From JAVJST01 sp965229715 (GTDB lineage: Bacteria > Pseudomonadota > Alphaproteobacteria > Rhodospirillales > Casp-alpha2), in NCBI GenBank assembly GCA_965229715.1, contig CBDDJL010000004.1, positions 806,001 to 870,000 of the forward strand: a stretch of DNA of 64,000 bases, written 5' to 3'. The notes under the pieces are model-generated. The model made no database searches and was not told the origin of the DNA. It saw only the letters and a list, made by a program, of their open reading frames with translations. Positions 50,532-59,223 of this stretch are shown here, in pieces; the stretch's first letter is position 1; each line of letters opens with the position of its first letter. The translations under genes were made by a program, and so were the position numbers.

Positions 50532-51661
50532 GCCCAGAGCTTGATGCCGGCCCAACCGCCGCCGTTCGCTTTCAGAAGCTTGTTCAGCGCCGGGCTCTCC
50601 CGGTATCCGTCGACATTCGCCTGCCATCGCTGTTTGACCGTCGGATGCACGATGACGTCAGTGGGATCGACGCGAACGGACCGCACCTTGCCTTTCGGAT
50701 CGGTCCTCGCGTGCGGCAGCATTTCACGCACGGCGCCGGGGCGGAGAACCTTGAACCATCCCTTGTATTCGTTGTGCATCTGCCCCGCGTGATCCGGCGC
50801 AATCGAGGTCTTCAGGTGCGTCTCGAACCGCAGCCCGTACTTCGCCGCTTCGTCGACCATCCATTTGAGCGCGATATCGCTGAGGCCGGTTTCCACATAG
50901 CCGCCGCCGATGTCCGCGTGGGCACCGGCGAACCAGACCTGCTTGATATCCGGCTTGTCGGGATTGAAGCGGCGGCGGATTGTATTGTTGCCCTCAGGCT
51001 CATCCCGGTACCACGGGCTCGGCAGGAAATCCTCGCGGAACTCATCGATGGCGATGGCGTGACGCGCATGTTTAACGATGCTGCTCGGCATCGCATCGTG
51101 GAACAGGAATTTCTCTTCGCCGAGTGTTCCCATAAACGGCACCGGCACGCCCAGCGCGCCGACCGTGTCCCAAACCCCCATAAACTCGATCGACGGCTTA
51201 TCCGCGTGCGCGTGCCGGGTTCTGAATGCCGTTGTCTCGGCCGAGGACGGGCCGTCCTTCTTGCTGCGGCTCCGGTACATCTCGTATGCCGTCGGTATGA
51301 GATTCGCATGCTCCCGTTTGAGAATACCCGCGTTGCGGATGAAACCGCCGAGCGAGCGGACCGTATATGCGCCGCGGCTGAACCCGAACAGAAAGATTTT
51401 GTCGGACGGATGATCGAAGTTGTGAACGATGAACCGATAGCAATCCTGGATGTTCTTGTCGATGCCGTCACCGGATATGCCACCCGATATCTTCTTGCGG
51501 TCCGTGCCGACGCCCCAATCGTAAAAGACGACCTGCTTGCGGTCGCTGCCGTCGACCCTGGCGGTCGGTTTAACGCCGCGCGCCATGCGTAGCACATTCG
51601 TGGCGGCCTTCGTTTCCGGCGAATTCCAGGTCCCGTCGGCAAAAACGGCAATCGATTTCAT
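50528..51661 (-). CDS. DUF2235 (Tle1-like) alpha/beta hydrolase
   Basis: A 377-residue protein of the DUF2235 family, which includes type VI secretion phospholipase effectors of the Tle1 group. FADGTWNSPE opens the domain, FGFSRGAYTVRSLGG contains the G-x-S-x-G nucleophile, FMGVWDTVGALG and AGAHADIGGGYVETGL give catalytic acid and histidine. No VgrG, PAAR or immunity gene is adjacent, so a secreted-effector role is not supported here. ATG 51661 has AGGAGG at ideal distance, preferred over a codon 8 residues upstream. The stop comes from repeat copy B. Confidence 0.85.
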   Translation of the reverse strand: MKSIAVFADGTWNSPETKAATNVLRMARGVKPTARVDGSDRKQVVFYDWGVGTDRKKISGGISGDGIDKNIQDCYRFIVHNFDHPSDKIFLFGFSRGAYTVRSLGGFIRNAGILKREHANLIPTAYEMYRSRSKKDGPSSAETTAFRTRHAHADKPSIEFMGVWDTVGALGVPVPFMGTLGEEKFLFHDAMPSSIVKHARHAIAIDEFREDFLPSPWYRDEPEGNNTIRRRFNPDKPDIKQVWFAGAHADIGGGYVETGLSDIALKWMVDEAAKYGLRFETHLKTSIAPDHAGQMHNEYKGWFKVLRPGAVREMLPHARTDPKGKVRSVRVDPTDVIVHPTVKQRWQANVDGYRESPALNKLLKANGGGWAGIKLWA

Positions 51662-51888
51662 GGTTGCCCCCTCCTGTTTCAACACACGTTACAAGCGTAG
51701 TTCACTTTGCCGTGCAGGCGCTACCTGTTGAACGGATGACGGATATCCGATCGCTCGAGCCGTTGCCCCGATCGACATCCGTCAGATCCGCATGGTCATC
51801 GGGCCGTGAGGACTTGCCGAACATGCTCTGTCACGGCACCATTGGGCGGCCGGGGGACAACAGAACAAGACCAAGGAGAACGAGATCC

Positions 51889-52182
51889 ATGTCCAGTGAA
51901 GGCCTTCATGCGCCGCGCGAGCGCCTGTCGAAAGAAACCATCCATCTGCACCACGCCATCGTTTCCCTGATGGAGGAACTGGAGGCCGTCGACTGGTACC
52001 GCCAGCGCGCCGACGACTGCGAGGACGCGGTGCTCAAGGAAATCCTGCTGCACAACATGCGCGAGGAGATGGAGCACGCCGCCATGGTGCTCGAGTGGAT
52101 CCGGCGCAACAACGGGGACTTCGAAGAGCAGCTCAAGGACTTCCTTTTTACCGATAAGGACATCACCCATCACCACGACTGA
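51889..52182 (+). CDS. encapsulated-ferritin-like protein (EncFtn) without adjacent encapsulin
   Basis: A 97-residue two-helix protein. ETIHLHHAIVSLMEELEAVDWYRQRADDCED and the second helix EILLHNMREEMEHAAMVLEWIRRN match the EncFtn family of Rhodospirillum rubrum. Predicted ferroxidase residues are E30, W36/Y37, E60 and H63, all kept. EncFtn oxidises and feeds iron into an encapsulin shell. Here the protein ends KDFLFTDKDITHHHD with no visible encapsulin-targeting tail, and no encapsulin gene lies next to it. A histidine-rich end may bind metal. AAGGAGAACG precedes the ATG. Confidence 0.9.
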   Translation: MSSEGLHAPRERLSKETIHLHHAIVSLMEELEAVDWYRQRADDCEDAVLKEILLHNMREEMEHAAMVLEWIRRNNGDFEEQLKDFLFTDKDITHHHD

Positions 52183-52279
52183 CCGTACGGCGCACCGGCG
52201 TTGCAATGCGGCGGCGATGGGGTAAGGTCGCCCGGCTGGGGAGACGTCGCGGCCAAGCCGCAGGTGGGGATAGTCCGGC

Positions 52280-53908
52280 ATGCGGATACCAACCGTGCCG
52301 TTCGTCGGAGCGGCGGCTGCCTTTTTGATCGTGCTTCTCGGCGCTTTCGAGGTCCGTGAGAGCGCTAAAAACGATATCCACGATGCCGAGCGCGAGTCGG
52401 CGATCACGCGGCTATCGCTGGTCGCGGCGACACTCTCGCAAACGGTCAACGTACGGCTGAATCACACGCGCAGCCTCGCCGCCTTCGTTAAAGCGAAACC
52501 GGATTTCGACCAGGACGATTTCGATGCGTTTACGTCCGTGCTGCAGGGCGATCTTATCGGGTTGCGCAGCCTGCAGCTTCAGCCCGGCGGCGTCATTACC
52601 TATCTGACCAATCTTGAAGAAAACCGTCAGGCCCTCGGGCACGATCTGTTCGCCGATCCGCTACGCCGGCCAATGGTTGAACGGTCGGTGGAGAATCGCG
52701 AGTACATCATCGCCGGCCCGATCGACCTCGTGCAGGGTGACAAGGCGATTGTCGCCCGCCGGCCGATCTTCAACAACGCGGACGACAGTTTCTGGGGTTT
52801 CGCAACGGTCTTGATCGACGTCGGGCCGCTGCTGATGGACGCGGGATACCTGGAACTGGAGAAGCAGCTGAAACTCGCAATCCGCGGCCAGGACGGTCTC
52901 GGTGCGGCGGGCGAGGTCTTCGTCGGTTCGGGCGAGGTCTTCGATAATCCTCTCGCCGTCGCTGACGTCATCCTGCCCGGCGGATCATGGCAAATCGGCG
53001 CAGCGTTGCCGGACGATCATTCGTATCGCGGATTCATCTTCACCGATTCCTACTGGTTCGCAGCCGTGATCGCGGCCCTGCTCTCCGGCTGGGCCGTGTT
53101 CGTCGTCGCCGACCGGCCCGGCCGTCTCAAGGCCGAAGTCGAACGGGCGACCGCCGATCTGATCGAGGCGCGCGATGCGGCCGAAGCGGCCAATCAGGCG
53201 AAAACCGAGTTTGTATCCGTGGTCAGCCACGAACTGCGCACGCCGCTGACCGCCATCAAGGGCGGGCTGGAACTGATGGAAGCCGGTGCGCTTGGAAAAT
53301 TGCCCGAAAAGGCCGGTGACGTGATTACAGTCGCCAGCCGCAACTGCAAGCGGCTGATGCTTCTGGTCAACGATATTCTCGACATGAGCAAGCTGCTGTC
53401 CGGGGAAATGCGGATGGCCGAGGACGCGATCGCGGTCGGTTCGTTGCTCGCCGACGCTGTCGCCATCAACAAACCGTATGCGGACAATTTCGGTGTCGAA
53501 TTGACCGTCGATTCTGAGAACTCGCCGGTGGCGAACCTCAGCATTCGCGGCGACAAGGAGCGGCTCGACCAGGTTCTCGCCAACCTGATATCGAATGCCG
53601 CGAAGTTCTCGCCCGAGGGCGGGACGGTGACGCTTGCCGCATCGCCGACGATTACCAAGGACATGGTAACGATCACCGTCACCGATACCGGACCGGGCAT
53701 TCCAGAGGATTTCCAAGACCGTGTTTTCGACCGTTTCACCCAGGCCGACACCTCCGATACCCGCAAGAGCGGCGGCACCGGCCTCGGTCTCTACATCAGC
53801 AAGCTGATAATCGATCAACATGGCGGCGATATCGGCTTCCGGACGGAAACCGGCGCCGGCACGACGTTTCACATCGACTTGCCAATCTACGGCGACCGCA
53901 GCGAATAA
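52280..53908 (+). CDS. CHASE-domain sensor histidine kinase
   Basis: A 542-residue inner-membrane kinase. An N-terminal helix (7-24) and a second at about 259-277 bracket a periplasmic CHASE domain (LGHDLFADPLRRPMVERSVENREYIIAGPIDL). HisKA has H317 in VVSHELRTPLTAIKGG; HATPase_c has N-box LANLISNAAKFSPEGG, DTGPGIPEDF and GGTGLGLYISK. CHASE domains sense small extracellular molecules. No response regulator is adjacent, so it is an orphan kinase. It starts 97 bases after the EncFtn gene. Confidence 0.93.
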   Translation: MRIPTVPFVGAAAAFLIVLLGAFEVRESAKNDIHDAERESAITRLSLVAATLSQTVNVRLNHTRSLAAFVKAKPDFDQDDFDAFTSVLQGDLIGLRSLQLQPGGVITYLTNLEENRQALGHDLFADPLRRPMVERSVENREYIIAGPIDLVQGDKAIVARRPIFNNADDSFWGFATVLIDVGPLLMDAGYLELEKQLKLAIRGQDGLGAAGEVFVGSGEVFDNPLAVADVILPGGSWQIGAALPDDHSYRGFIFTDSYWFAAVIAALLSGWAVFVVADRPGRLKAEVERATADLIEARDAAEAANQAKTEFVSVVSHELRTPLTAIKGGLELMEAGALGKLPEKAGDVITVASRNCKRLMLLVNDILDMSKLLSGEMRMAEDAIAVGSLLADAVAINKPYADNFGVELTVDSENSPVANLSIRGDKERLDQVLANLISNAAKFSPEGGTVTLAASPTITKDMVTITVTDTGPGIPEDFQDRVFDRFTQADTSDTRKSGGTGLGLYISKLIIDQHGGDIGFRTETGAGTTFHIDLPIYGDRSE

Positions 53909-53923
53909 CCGGCGCGTCGTCGC

Positions 53924-54526
53924 CTACGCGACGCCCTCCACGAGGTACGTGCGCGATGTCGCCGCCCGGTCGCGGATTCCATGCACCGCGTGATACCCGG
54001 GCGAGTGGTACCAATCCGTGCAGGCCGCGACGCTCGGAAACCGCAGCACCACGACGCGCGGCAGCGGCGCGTTGCCTTCCAGCGCCTCCCAGCGGCCGGC
54101 CTTGACCATGTAGGCGCCACCGTGTGCCTCGATGGTCGGGGCCGCACCGACGGCATACTCCTTGTAGGCCGCATCGTCGTGCACGTCGCGCTCGCCGACA
54201 TAGTAGCCGGCAGCGCCGTCGGCCGAATGCGGATCGATCCCGCAACCCTCGACCATGAAACTGCGCGACTCCGCCGTCCGGGCACGAATGTCGTGCGCTT
54301 TTCGGTAATCCGGCGAGTTCCACCAATCCTCGATGACCTGCATACTCTCAAATTCGATGATGACGACACTGCCGATGGGCTTTGCCCCTTCAAGCGCCTG
54401 CCAGTTGCGTCCGGCGACAAGAAAGGTTCCGCCAAAATCGGCGATCGAGGCGCGGGCAAGCGGGCGGTATTCCTCGAAACCTTCGGGATCGGTGGCGTTG
54501 ATTTCGGCAATGTAGTAGGCGGGCAT
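53924..54526 (-). CDS. tandem DUF1330 domain protein
   Basis: A 200-residue protein with two DUF1330 (dimeric alpha/beta barrel) repeats. Repeat 1, residues 1-95, has YYIAEINATDPEGFEEYRP and FGGTFLVAGRNWQALEG. Repeat 2, about 107-200, has YYVGERDVHDDAAYKEYAV and HGGAYMVKAGRWEALEG. Each carries the VVIIEF/VVVLRF strand and the SPDYRKAH / SPGYHAVH motif. Single-copy members form dimers, so this fused pair would make a pseudo-dimer. Function in the family is unknown. ATG 54526 begins the first strand. Confidence 0.88.
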   Translation of the reverse strand: MPAYYIAEINATDPEGFEEYRPLARASIADFGGTFLVAGRNWQALEGAKPIGSVVIIEFESMQVIEDWWNSPDYRKAHDIRARTAESRSFMVEGCGIDPHSADGAAGYYVGERDVHDDAAYKEYAVGAAPTIEAHGGAYMVKAGRWEALEGNAPLPRVVVLRFPSVAACTDWYHSPGYHAVHGIRDRAATSRTYLVEGVA

Positions 54527-54610
54527 GGTGCGGTGTCTCCGTTTGTTGCAGACCGCATCCTCGCGGCAATTGTCTTTCGCGGTCAATGGGCTAAAACGGC
54601 CGTCCGGATT

Positions 54611-55294
54611 ATGGAGGCGAAATTGACTGTGAATACCCTGTTTCACCGTTTGCGCGACGCCTGCGAGGACGACTGGCGTGCTTATGTCGAACACCCGTTC
54701 GTGCTCGGCATTCAGGACGGCACCCTGCCCGAAACCGCGTTCCGTCACTACCTGGTGCAGGATTACCTGTTCCTGATCCAGTTCGCCCGCGCCTATGCGC
54801 TCGCCGGCTACAAGGCCGAAAGCCTCGTCGATCTCCGCTCGGCGGCCGACGCCGTGCGGGTCATCACCGAGGTCGAGATGGGCCTCCACATCGAATACTG
54901 CAAAAGCTGGGGCATCCCGGAAGCGGAGATGCAGGCGACGCCGGAGCACGAGGACAACATGGCCTACACCCGGTTCGTGCTGGAGCGCGGCCATTCCGGC
55001 GATCTGCTCGATCTTTACGTCGCCCTGCTGCCCTGCATGTACGGCTATGCGGAGATCGGCCAGCGACTGGCCGCTGCACCGAAAACCAAGCGCGACGGCA
55101 ATCCGTATCTGCCGTGGATCGAGATGTATTCGTCGGCGGAATACGTCGAGGGTTGCGAGAACAGTCTTGCGCAGCTCGACCGGCTTTTCGCCGAACGCGC
55201 CGGCGAGGGCCGCATGCCGAGCCTGATCCGGACGTTCCGCCAGGCCGCCCGGCTCGAAGCGCGCTTCTGGCAGATGGGTCTCGACGCGGCGTAA
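54611..55294 (+). CDS. tenA: TenA family thiaminase II-like protein
   Basis: A 227-residue helical protein salvaging aminopyrimidines from degraded thiamine. Conserved D51 (LVQDYLFL), the active-site C142 (LLPCMYGYAEIG) and helix FRHYLVQDYLFLIQFARAYALA are present. A glutamate near the C-terminal EVEM/EGCENS region completes the site. It starts 84 bases from the divergent DUF1330 gene and precedes the OYE-like gene. No other thiamine genes are next to it, so co-function is not evident. Confidence 0.88.
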   Translation: MEAKLTVNTLFHRLRDACEDDWRAYVEHPFVLGIQDGTLPETAFRHYLVQDYLFLIQFARAYALAGYKAESLVDLRSAADAVRVITEVEMGLHIEYCKSWGIPEAEMQATPEHEDNMAYTRFVLERGHSGDLLDLYVALLPCMYGYAEIGQRLAAAPKTKRDGNPYLPWIEMYSSAEYVEGCENSLAQLDRLFAERAGEGRMPSLIRTFRQAARLEARFWQMGLDAA

Positions 55295-55392
55295 ACGATT
55301 TCAGCGTTACCCCGAACAATTCTCAATTGAAGGCGAGATTGATTGCCGTCAGGCTGTTCCCATCGCATGAGATCTTTCAGGGAACCCGCATT

Positions 55393-57387
55393 GTGTCCGA
55401 TACCGCCTATCCGCATCTGTTCGAGCCGGCGAAGCTGCGCCATCTGACGCTGAAGAACCGCATCGTCTTCGGCGCCCACACGGCCAACATGGGCGAGAAC
55501 GGCCTGCCCGGCGACATGCATTTCGGCTACTACCGCGAACGGGCGCGCGGCGGCGCGGCAATGATCGTCGTCGAGCCGGTGCCGCCACACAAGACCGGCG
55601 TGCTGACGCGCGGCAACTTTTTGCACGATTCGGATGACGTGATCCCCCACTTCCGCCGCATCGCCGACGCCGCCCACGCCGAAGGCGCGGCCATCGTGCA
55701 GCAGATCTACCACGTCGGCGGTCACGGCGATCAGGACAATTCCTGGGCGCCCTACTGGTCGCCGTCGGGCATGCCGAGCTATCACGACCCGTGGGGCAGC
55801 CACGCCATGACCGAGGGCGAGATCGAGGACCTGATCGAGGGCTTCGTGCAGGCCGCCCGGCGCATCCGCGACGCGGGCTTCGACGGCATCGACCTGTTCG
55901 CCGGCTACAACTGCCTGATCGACCAGTTCTGGTCGCCGTTGACCAACAAGCGCGCGGACCGCTGGGGCGGGAGCATGGAAAACCGCGTCCGCTTCTCGGT
56001 CGAAATCTGCGAACGGGTGCGCAAGATGATGGGCGACGATTTCGTCATCGGCATGACGATCTCGGGTGCCGAGCCCTACCCCGGCGGACTGGATCTCGAC
56101 GGCAAGCTCGATATCGTGCGCCGCCTCGACGGCGACGGTCTCGTCGACTACTTCTCGATCGGTTACGGCTCCTACCTCAACCGCTTCTCGGGCATCGTGC
56201 CGAGCTTCCATTACGGCTGGAACCTGACACGCGGCGACGCGCGCGACTTCAAGGCCGCATGCACGCACGCGCTGGTCACCACCGAGGCCCGGGTGAAGAC
56301 GCCGGAGAACGCAGAAGCCGCGATCGCCGCCGGCGACGCGGATCTGGTCTCCATCGTGCGCGGCCAGATCGCCGACCCGCACCTTGCCAACAAGGCGAAG
56401 GAAGGCCGCGCCGACGATATCCGGCCTTGCATCTCGTGCAATCAGCTCTGCATCGGACGGCGCTTTCGCGACTATCACATCGCGTGTCTCGTCAACCCGT
56501 CGGTCAGCCGCGAGGCTGAATGGGACGGCGACAAACCGAAACCCGCCGAGAAGCCGCGCGACATCCTGATCGTCGGTGGCGGGCCGGCCGGGCTGGAAGC
56601 GGCGCGGGTCGCCGCCGAGCGTGGCCACAAGGTGACGCTTGCCGAGAAATCGGGAGAGCTTGGCGGACAGTTCCGGCTCGCCGCCGGTCAGCCCGAGCGG
56701 GGCGAGATCGGCGGCCTGCTGAATTGGTACGAGGACCAGTTGGAAAAGCTGCAGGTCCGCGTGCAGCGCCGAACCGAAATGACGGTCGACGATATCCGCG
56801 CGTCGGGCGCGGATGCCGTGGTGCTGTGCACCGGGTCCGAGCCGTCCCGCGCCGGCTTTCAGCGCGCCTTCCCGCACGTCACGGAATTGCCAGGCCACGA
56901 TCGGGACAACGTCTGCACCGCGCATGACGTGCTCGAGGGCAAGGTGGTGCCGGGCAACAATGTGCTGCTGCTCGACGACATCAACGGCTGGTGGCCGGCC
57001 TCGGGCACGGCGCTGCACCTCGCCGAGCAGCGCCACATGGTGACGCTGGTGACCGCCGCAGACATCCCCTGCGGCCAGCTCGAAACCACCATGACCGCGG
57101 ACACGACCCGCGAACGCTTCTGGAAGATGGGCGTCGAGGTCGTGACCTCGACCGCCGTGACGAAGTGGGACGGCAACACCGCGACCCTAATCAACCTCTA
57201 CACCGGCGACGAGGAGGAGCGCGATTTCGACACCCTCGTCATGGCGCTGACCAATACGCCGCTCGACCGCCTGACGAAGGAACTGGCCGACAGCGGCATG
57301 GAAATCCACTCGATCGGCGACACGGTCTCCGCCCGCACGGCCTCGATGGCGTTTTACGAAGGCCGCGTTTTGGGGCTGGAATTGTAA
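55393..57387 (+). CDS. NADH:flavin oxidoreductase / 2,4-dienoyl-CoA-reductase-type Fe-S flavoprotein
   Basis: A 664-residue enzyme. An OYE-type TIM barrel (FMN) covers about 1-340, with LFEPAKLRHLTLKNRIVFGAHT and GFDGIDLFAGYNCLIDQF. Cluster cysteines C346, C349, C353 and C365 (CISCNQLCIG...C) bind 4Fe-4S. An FAD/NADH domain begins ILIVGGGPAGLEAARVAAERG near 388 and a second dinucleotide fold follows. Such three-cofactor enzymes reduce enoyl groups or demethylate N-methyl amines (trimethylamine dehydrogenase, StcD-type). GTG 55393 fits the family N-terminus. The stop is 4 bases from the Rieske gene, so the pair is an operon. Confidence 0.9.
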   Translation: MSDTAYPHLFEPAKLRHLTLKNRIVFGAHTANMGENGLPGDMHFGYYRERARGGAAMIVVEPVPPHKTGVLTRGNFLHDSDDVIPHFRRIADAAHAEGAAIVQQIYHVGGHGDQDNSWAPYWSPSGMPSYHDPWGSHAMTEGEIEDLIEGFVQAARRIRDAGFDGIDLFAGYNCLIDQFWSPLTNKRADRWGGSMENRVRFSVEICERVRKMMGDDFVIGMTISGAEPYPGGLDLDGKLDIVRRLDGDGLVDYFSIGYGSYLNRFSGIVPSFHYGWNLTRGDARDFKAACTHALVTTEARVKTPENAEAAIAAGDADLVSIVRGQIADPHLANKAKEGRADDIRPCISCNQLCIGRRFRDYHIACLVNPSVSREAEWDGDKPKPAEKPRDILIVGGGPAGLEAARVAAERGHKVTLAEKSGELGGQFRLAAGQPERGEIGGLLNWYEDQLEKLQVRVQRRTEMTVDDIRASGADAVVLCTGSEPSRAGFQRAFPHVTELPGHDRDNVCTAHDVLEGKVVPGNNVLLLDDINGWWPASGTALHLAEQRHMVTLVTAADIPCGQLETTMTADTTRERFWKMGVEVVTSTAVTKWDGNTATLINLYTGDEEERDFDTLVMALTNTPLDRLTKELADSGMEIHSIGDTVSARTASMAFYEGRVLGLEL

Positions 57388-57391
57388 CGCC

Positions 57392-58564
57392 ATGTCTGTG
57401 CTCAACGGATTCAAAGCATCCGATTTTACCGGTCCGGACAGCGCCATGACCGGCCTCCCGAATGTCGCTTACGTATCCGAGGAATTTGCCGCGTTCGAAC
57501 GGGACGCCGTACTGGCGAGAACCTGGACCTGCATCGGCAATGCCAGCCATTTGCAGAAAAACGGTTGGGTCCAGCCCGTCGACCTGCTCGGTCTTCCCCT
57601 GCTTATTGTGCGCGACCGTGACGGTACCGTCCGTGTCTTTCACAACGTCTGCTCACATCGCGGCATGAGGCTGGTAGATCAGGCCGGCCCGTCCAACGGC
57701 ATCGTCACGTGCCGGTATCACGGATGGTGCTACAGACTGGACGGCGGTCTGCACGCGACACCGCACGTCGCCGGCGAAGGCCTTCATGAGGAACCGCGGC
57801 TCGATATCGCGAACATCGGCTTGAAACCTGTGTGCGCCGCCCTTTTCCACGACCTGATCTTCGTCAACGTCTCGGGAGACGCCCCGGCTTTCGACGACTT
57901 CATCGCGCCGGTCAAGGAACGCTGGCACATGTTCGACTTCGGGCGTTTCCGTCACGGCGGCGAAGACTCTCGCTGGTTCCTCGACCTCAATTGCAACTGG
58001 AAATTGGCTCAGGAGAACCATGTCGACGGATATCATCTTCCGTTCATTCACCCGGATCTTAACCGTTACTCACCGCTTCGCGATCACCGCCCCCTCCTAA
58101 TCGAGGGAAGCGCGTCGGGCCAAATCAGCCTCGGACAAAAACACGGGGACTCCATCGGTGACGAAGTCCTACCGAAGGATCCGCATCTCGACGAGAAGTG
58201 GCAGAACAGTTATGCCGAGTTCCTCAGCATATTCCCGAACGTGATGATGGGTGTGCACGCGGATCATGTCTGGACCGTCTTCGTGTTGCCGCAGGCGGCC
58301 GGGCGCTGTCATGAATGTATGGATCTCTATTACTTCGAAGACGGCGCAACGAGCCCAGTCTACGCGGAACAGCGCCGAAACAATCGCGACCGGATGCTGA
58401 ACATCTTCGAGGAAGACCGCATGGCCGTGGAGGGCATGCAACAGGGACGGCGATCTCCGGCATTCTCGGGCGGCGTGTTTTCGCCTGAGATGGATCAACC
58501 GGCACATTGCTTTAACCGATGGGCGGCAGGAGCCGTGCAGAACGCACTTCAAGCGGCAACATAA
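57392..58564 (+). CDS. Rieske non-haem iron oxygenase, large subunit
   Basis: A 390-residue oxygenase. The Rieske [2Fe-2S] ligands are C87-x-H89 and C107-x2-H110 (NVCSHRG, CRYHGWCYRLDGGL). The mononuclear iron site reads D212-x2-H215-x4-H220 (ENHVDGYHLPFIHPD). C-terminal PAHCFNRWAAG ends the domain. It resembles choline/carnitine/stachydrine monooxygenases and ring-hydroxylating dioxygenases. No ferredoxin or reductase gene is adjacent; the OYE-like neighbour could take electrons or act on the product. ATG 57392 lies 4 bases after the previous stop. Confidence 0.9.
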   Translation: MSVLNGFKASDFTGPDSAMTGLPNVAYVSEEFAAFERDAVLARTWTCIGNASHLQKNGWVQPVDLLGLPLLIVRDRDGTVRVFHNVCSHRGMRLVDQAGPSNGIVTCRYHGWCYRLDGGLHATPHVAGEGLHEEPRLDIANIGLKPVCAALFHDLIFVNVSGDAPAFDDFIAPVKERWHMFDFGRFRHGGEDSRWFLDLNCNWKLAQENHVDGYHLPFIHPDLNRYSPLRDHRPLLIEGSASGQISLGQKHGDSIGDEVLPKDPHLDEKWQNSYAEFLSIFPNVMMGVHADHVWTVFVLPQAAGRCHECMDLYYFEDGATSPVYAEQRRNNRDRMLNIFEEDRMAVEGMQQGRRSPAFSGGVFSPEMDQPAHCFNRWAAGAVQNALQAAT

Positions 58565-58578
58565 GGGCGGGTTTCCGA

Positions 58579-59220
58579 ATGCTGATCGACACCGCCGTTT
58601 ATGCCGCCTACGTCGGCACGGTCGTGCTGTTGGCCCTCGCGCCGGGGACCGACAACGTCTACATCCTGACCCAGACCCTGGCGCGCGGCCGCCGGGCCGG
58701 ATTCCTCGCCGCGTTCGGCATCGCGATTGCATTGTGCATCCACGTCACCGCCGTCACGCTGGGTCTCGCACAGCTGTTCCTCAACGCGCCGGCGCTCTAC
58801 CAGGCGATCCGCTGGGCCGGCATCGCCTATCTCGTCTGGCTGGCGTGGCGCGCGTTTCGCTCGTCGAACGACACAATCTTCGCGCTTGACCCGGCAACCG
58901 ACCGGGCCGCCCGGAAACGGGCGCGGATCGTCGCGCAGGCCTTTACGCTGTGCCTCTTGAACCCGAAACTCGCCGTCTTCTTCATCGCCTTCCTGCCGCA
59001 ATTCGCCGATCCGGCGGCGGGCGCCATGACGGCGCAACTGTTCACCCTCGGCATGACCTTTGCGCTACTGAGCCTGGCGGTGTTCGCCGGACTGATCCTC
59101 TGCGTCGCACCGCTCGGCGGCTGGCTGCGCCGGCATTCCGCATTTCCGAAATGGCAGGCCCGAGCGACCGGCACGGTGCTCGGCGGCATGGCCGTGTGGC
59201 TTGCGCTGGACGAAATCTGA
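58579..59220 (+). CDS. LysE/RhtB family translocator
   Basis: A 213-residue exporter with six hydrophobic helices. LALAPGTDNVYILTQTLARGRRAGFLAAFGIA is the N-terminal family motif (P-G-P-D/N region), and LCLLNPKLAVFFIAFLPQF the conserved middle. It pumps an amino acid or small metabolite outward. ATG 58579 is chosen because it starts the first helix, 15 bases after the Rieske stop, and it may be part of the same operon. The 3' end is 3 bases from the convergent nitronate monooxygenase gene. Confidence 0.9.
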   Translation: MLIDTAVYAAYVGTVVLLALAPGTDNVYILTQTLARGRRAGFLAAFGIAIALCIHVTAVTLGLAQLFLNAPALYQAIRWAGIAYLVWLAWRAFRSSNDTIFALDPATDRAARKRARIVAQAFTLCLLNPKLAVFFIAFLPQFADPAAGAMTAQLFTLGMTFALLSLAVFAGLILCVAPLGGWLRRHSAFPKWQARATGTVLGGMAVWLALDEI

Positions 59221-59223
59221 GGA

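Noticed and set aside
50528..51661. T6SS phospholipase effector module
   Set aside because: DUF2235 fold is present but no VgrG, PAAR, adaptor or immunity gene is nearby; kept as a generic DUF2235 hydrolase.
55045..57036. A 663-codon minus-strand frame over tenA and the OYE-like gene
   Set aside because: Shadow of real genes; composition is repetitive and no start signal is present.
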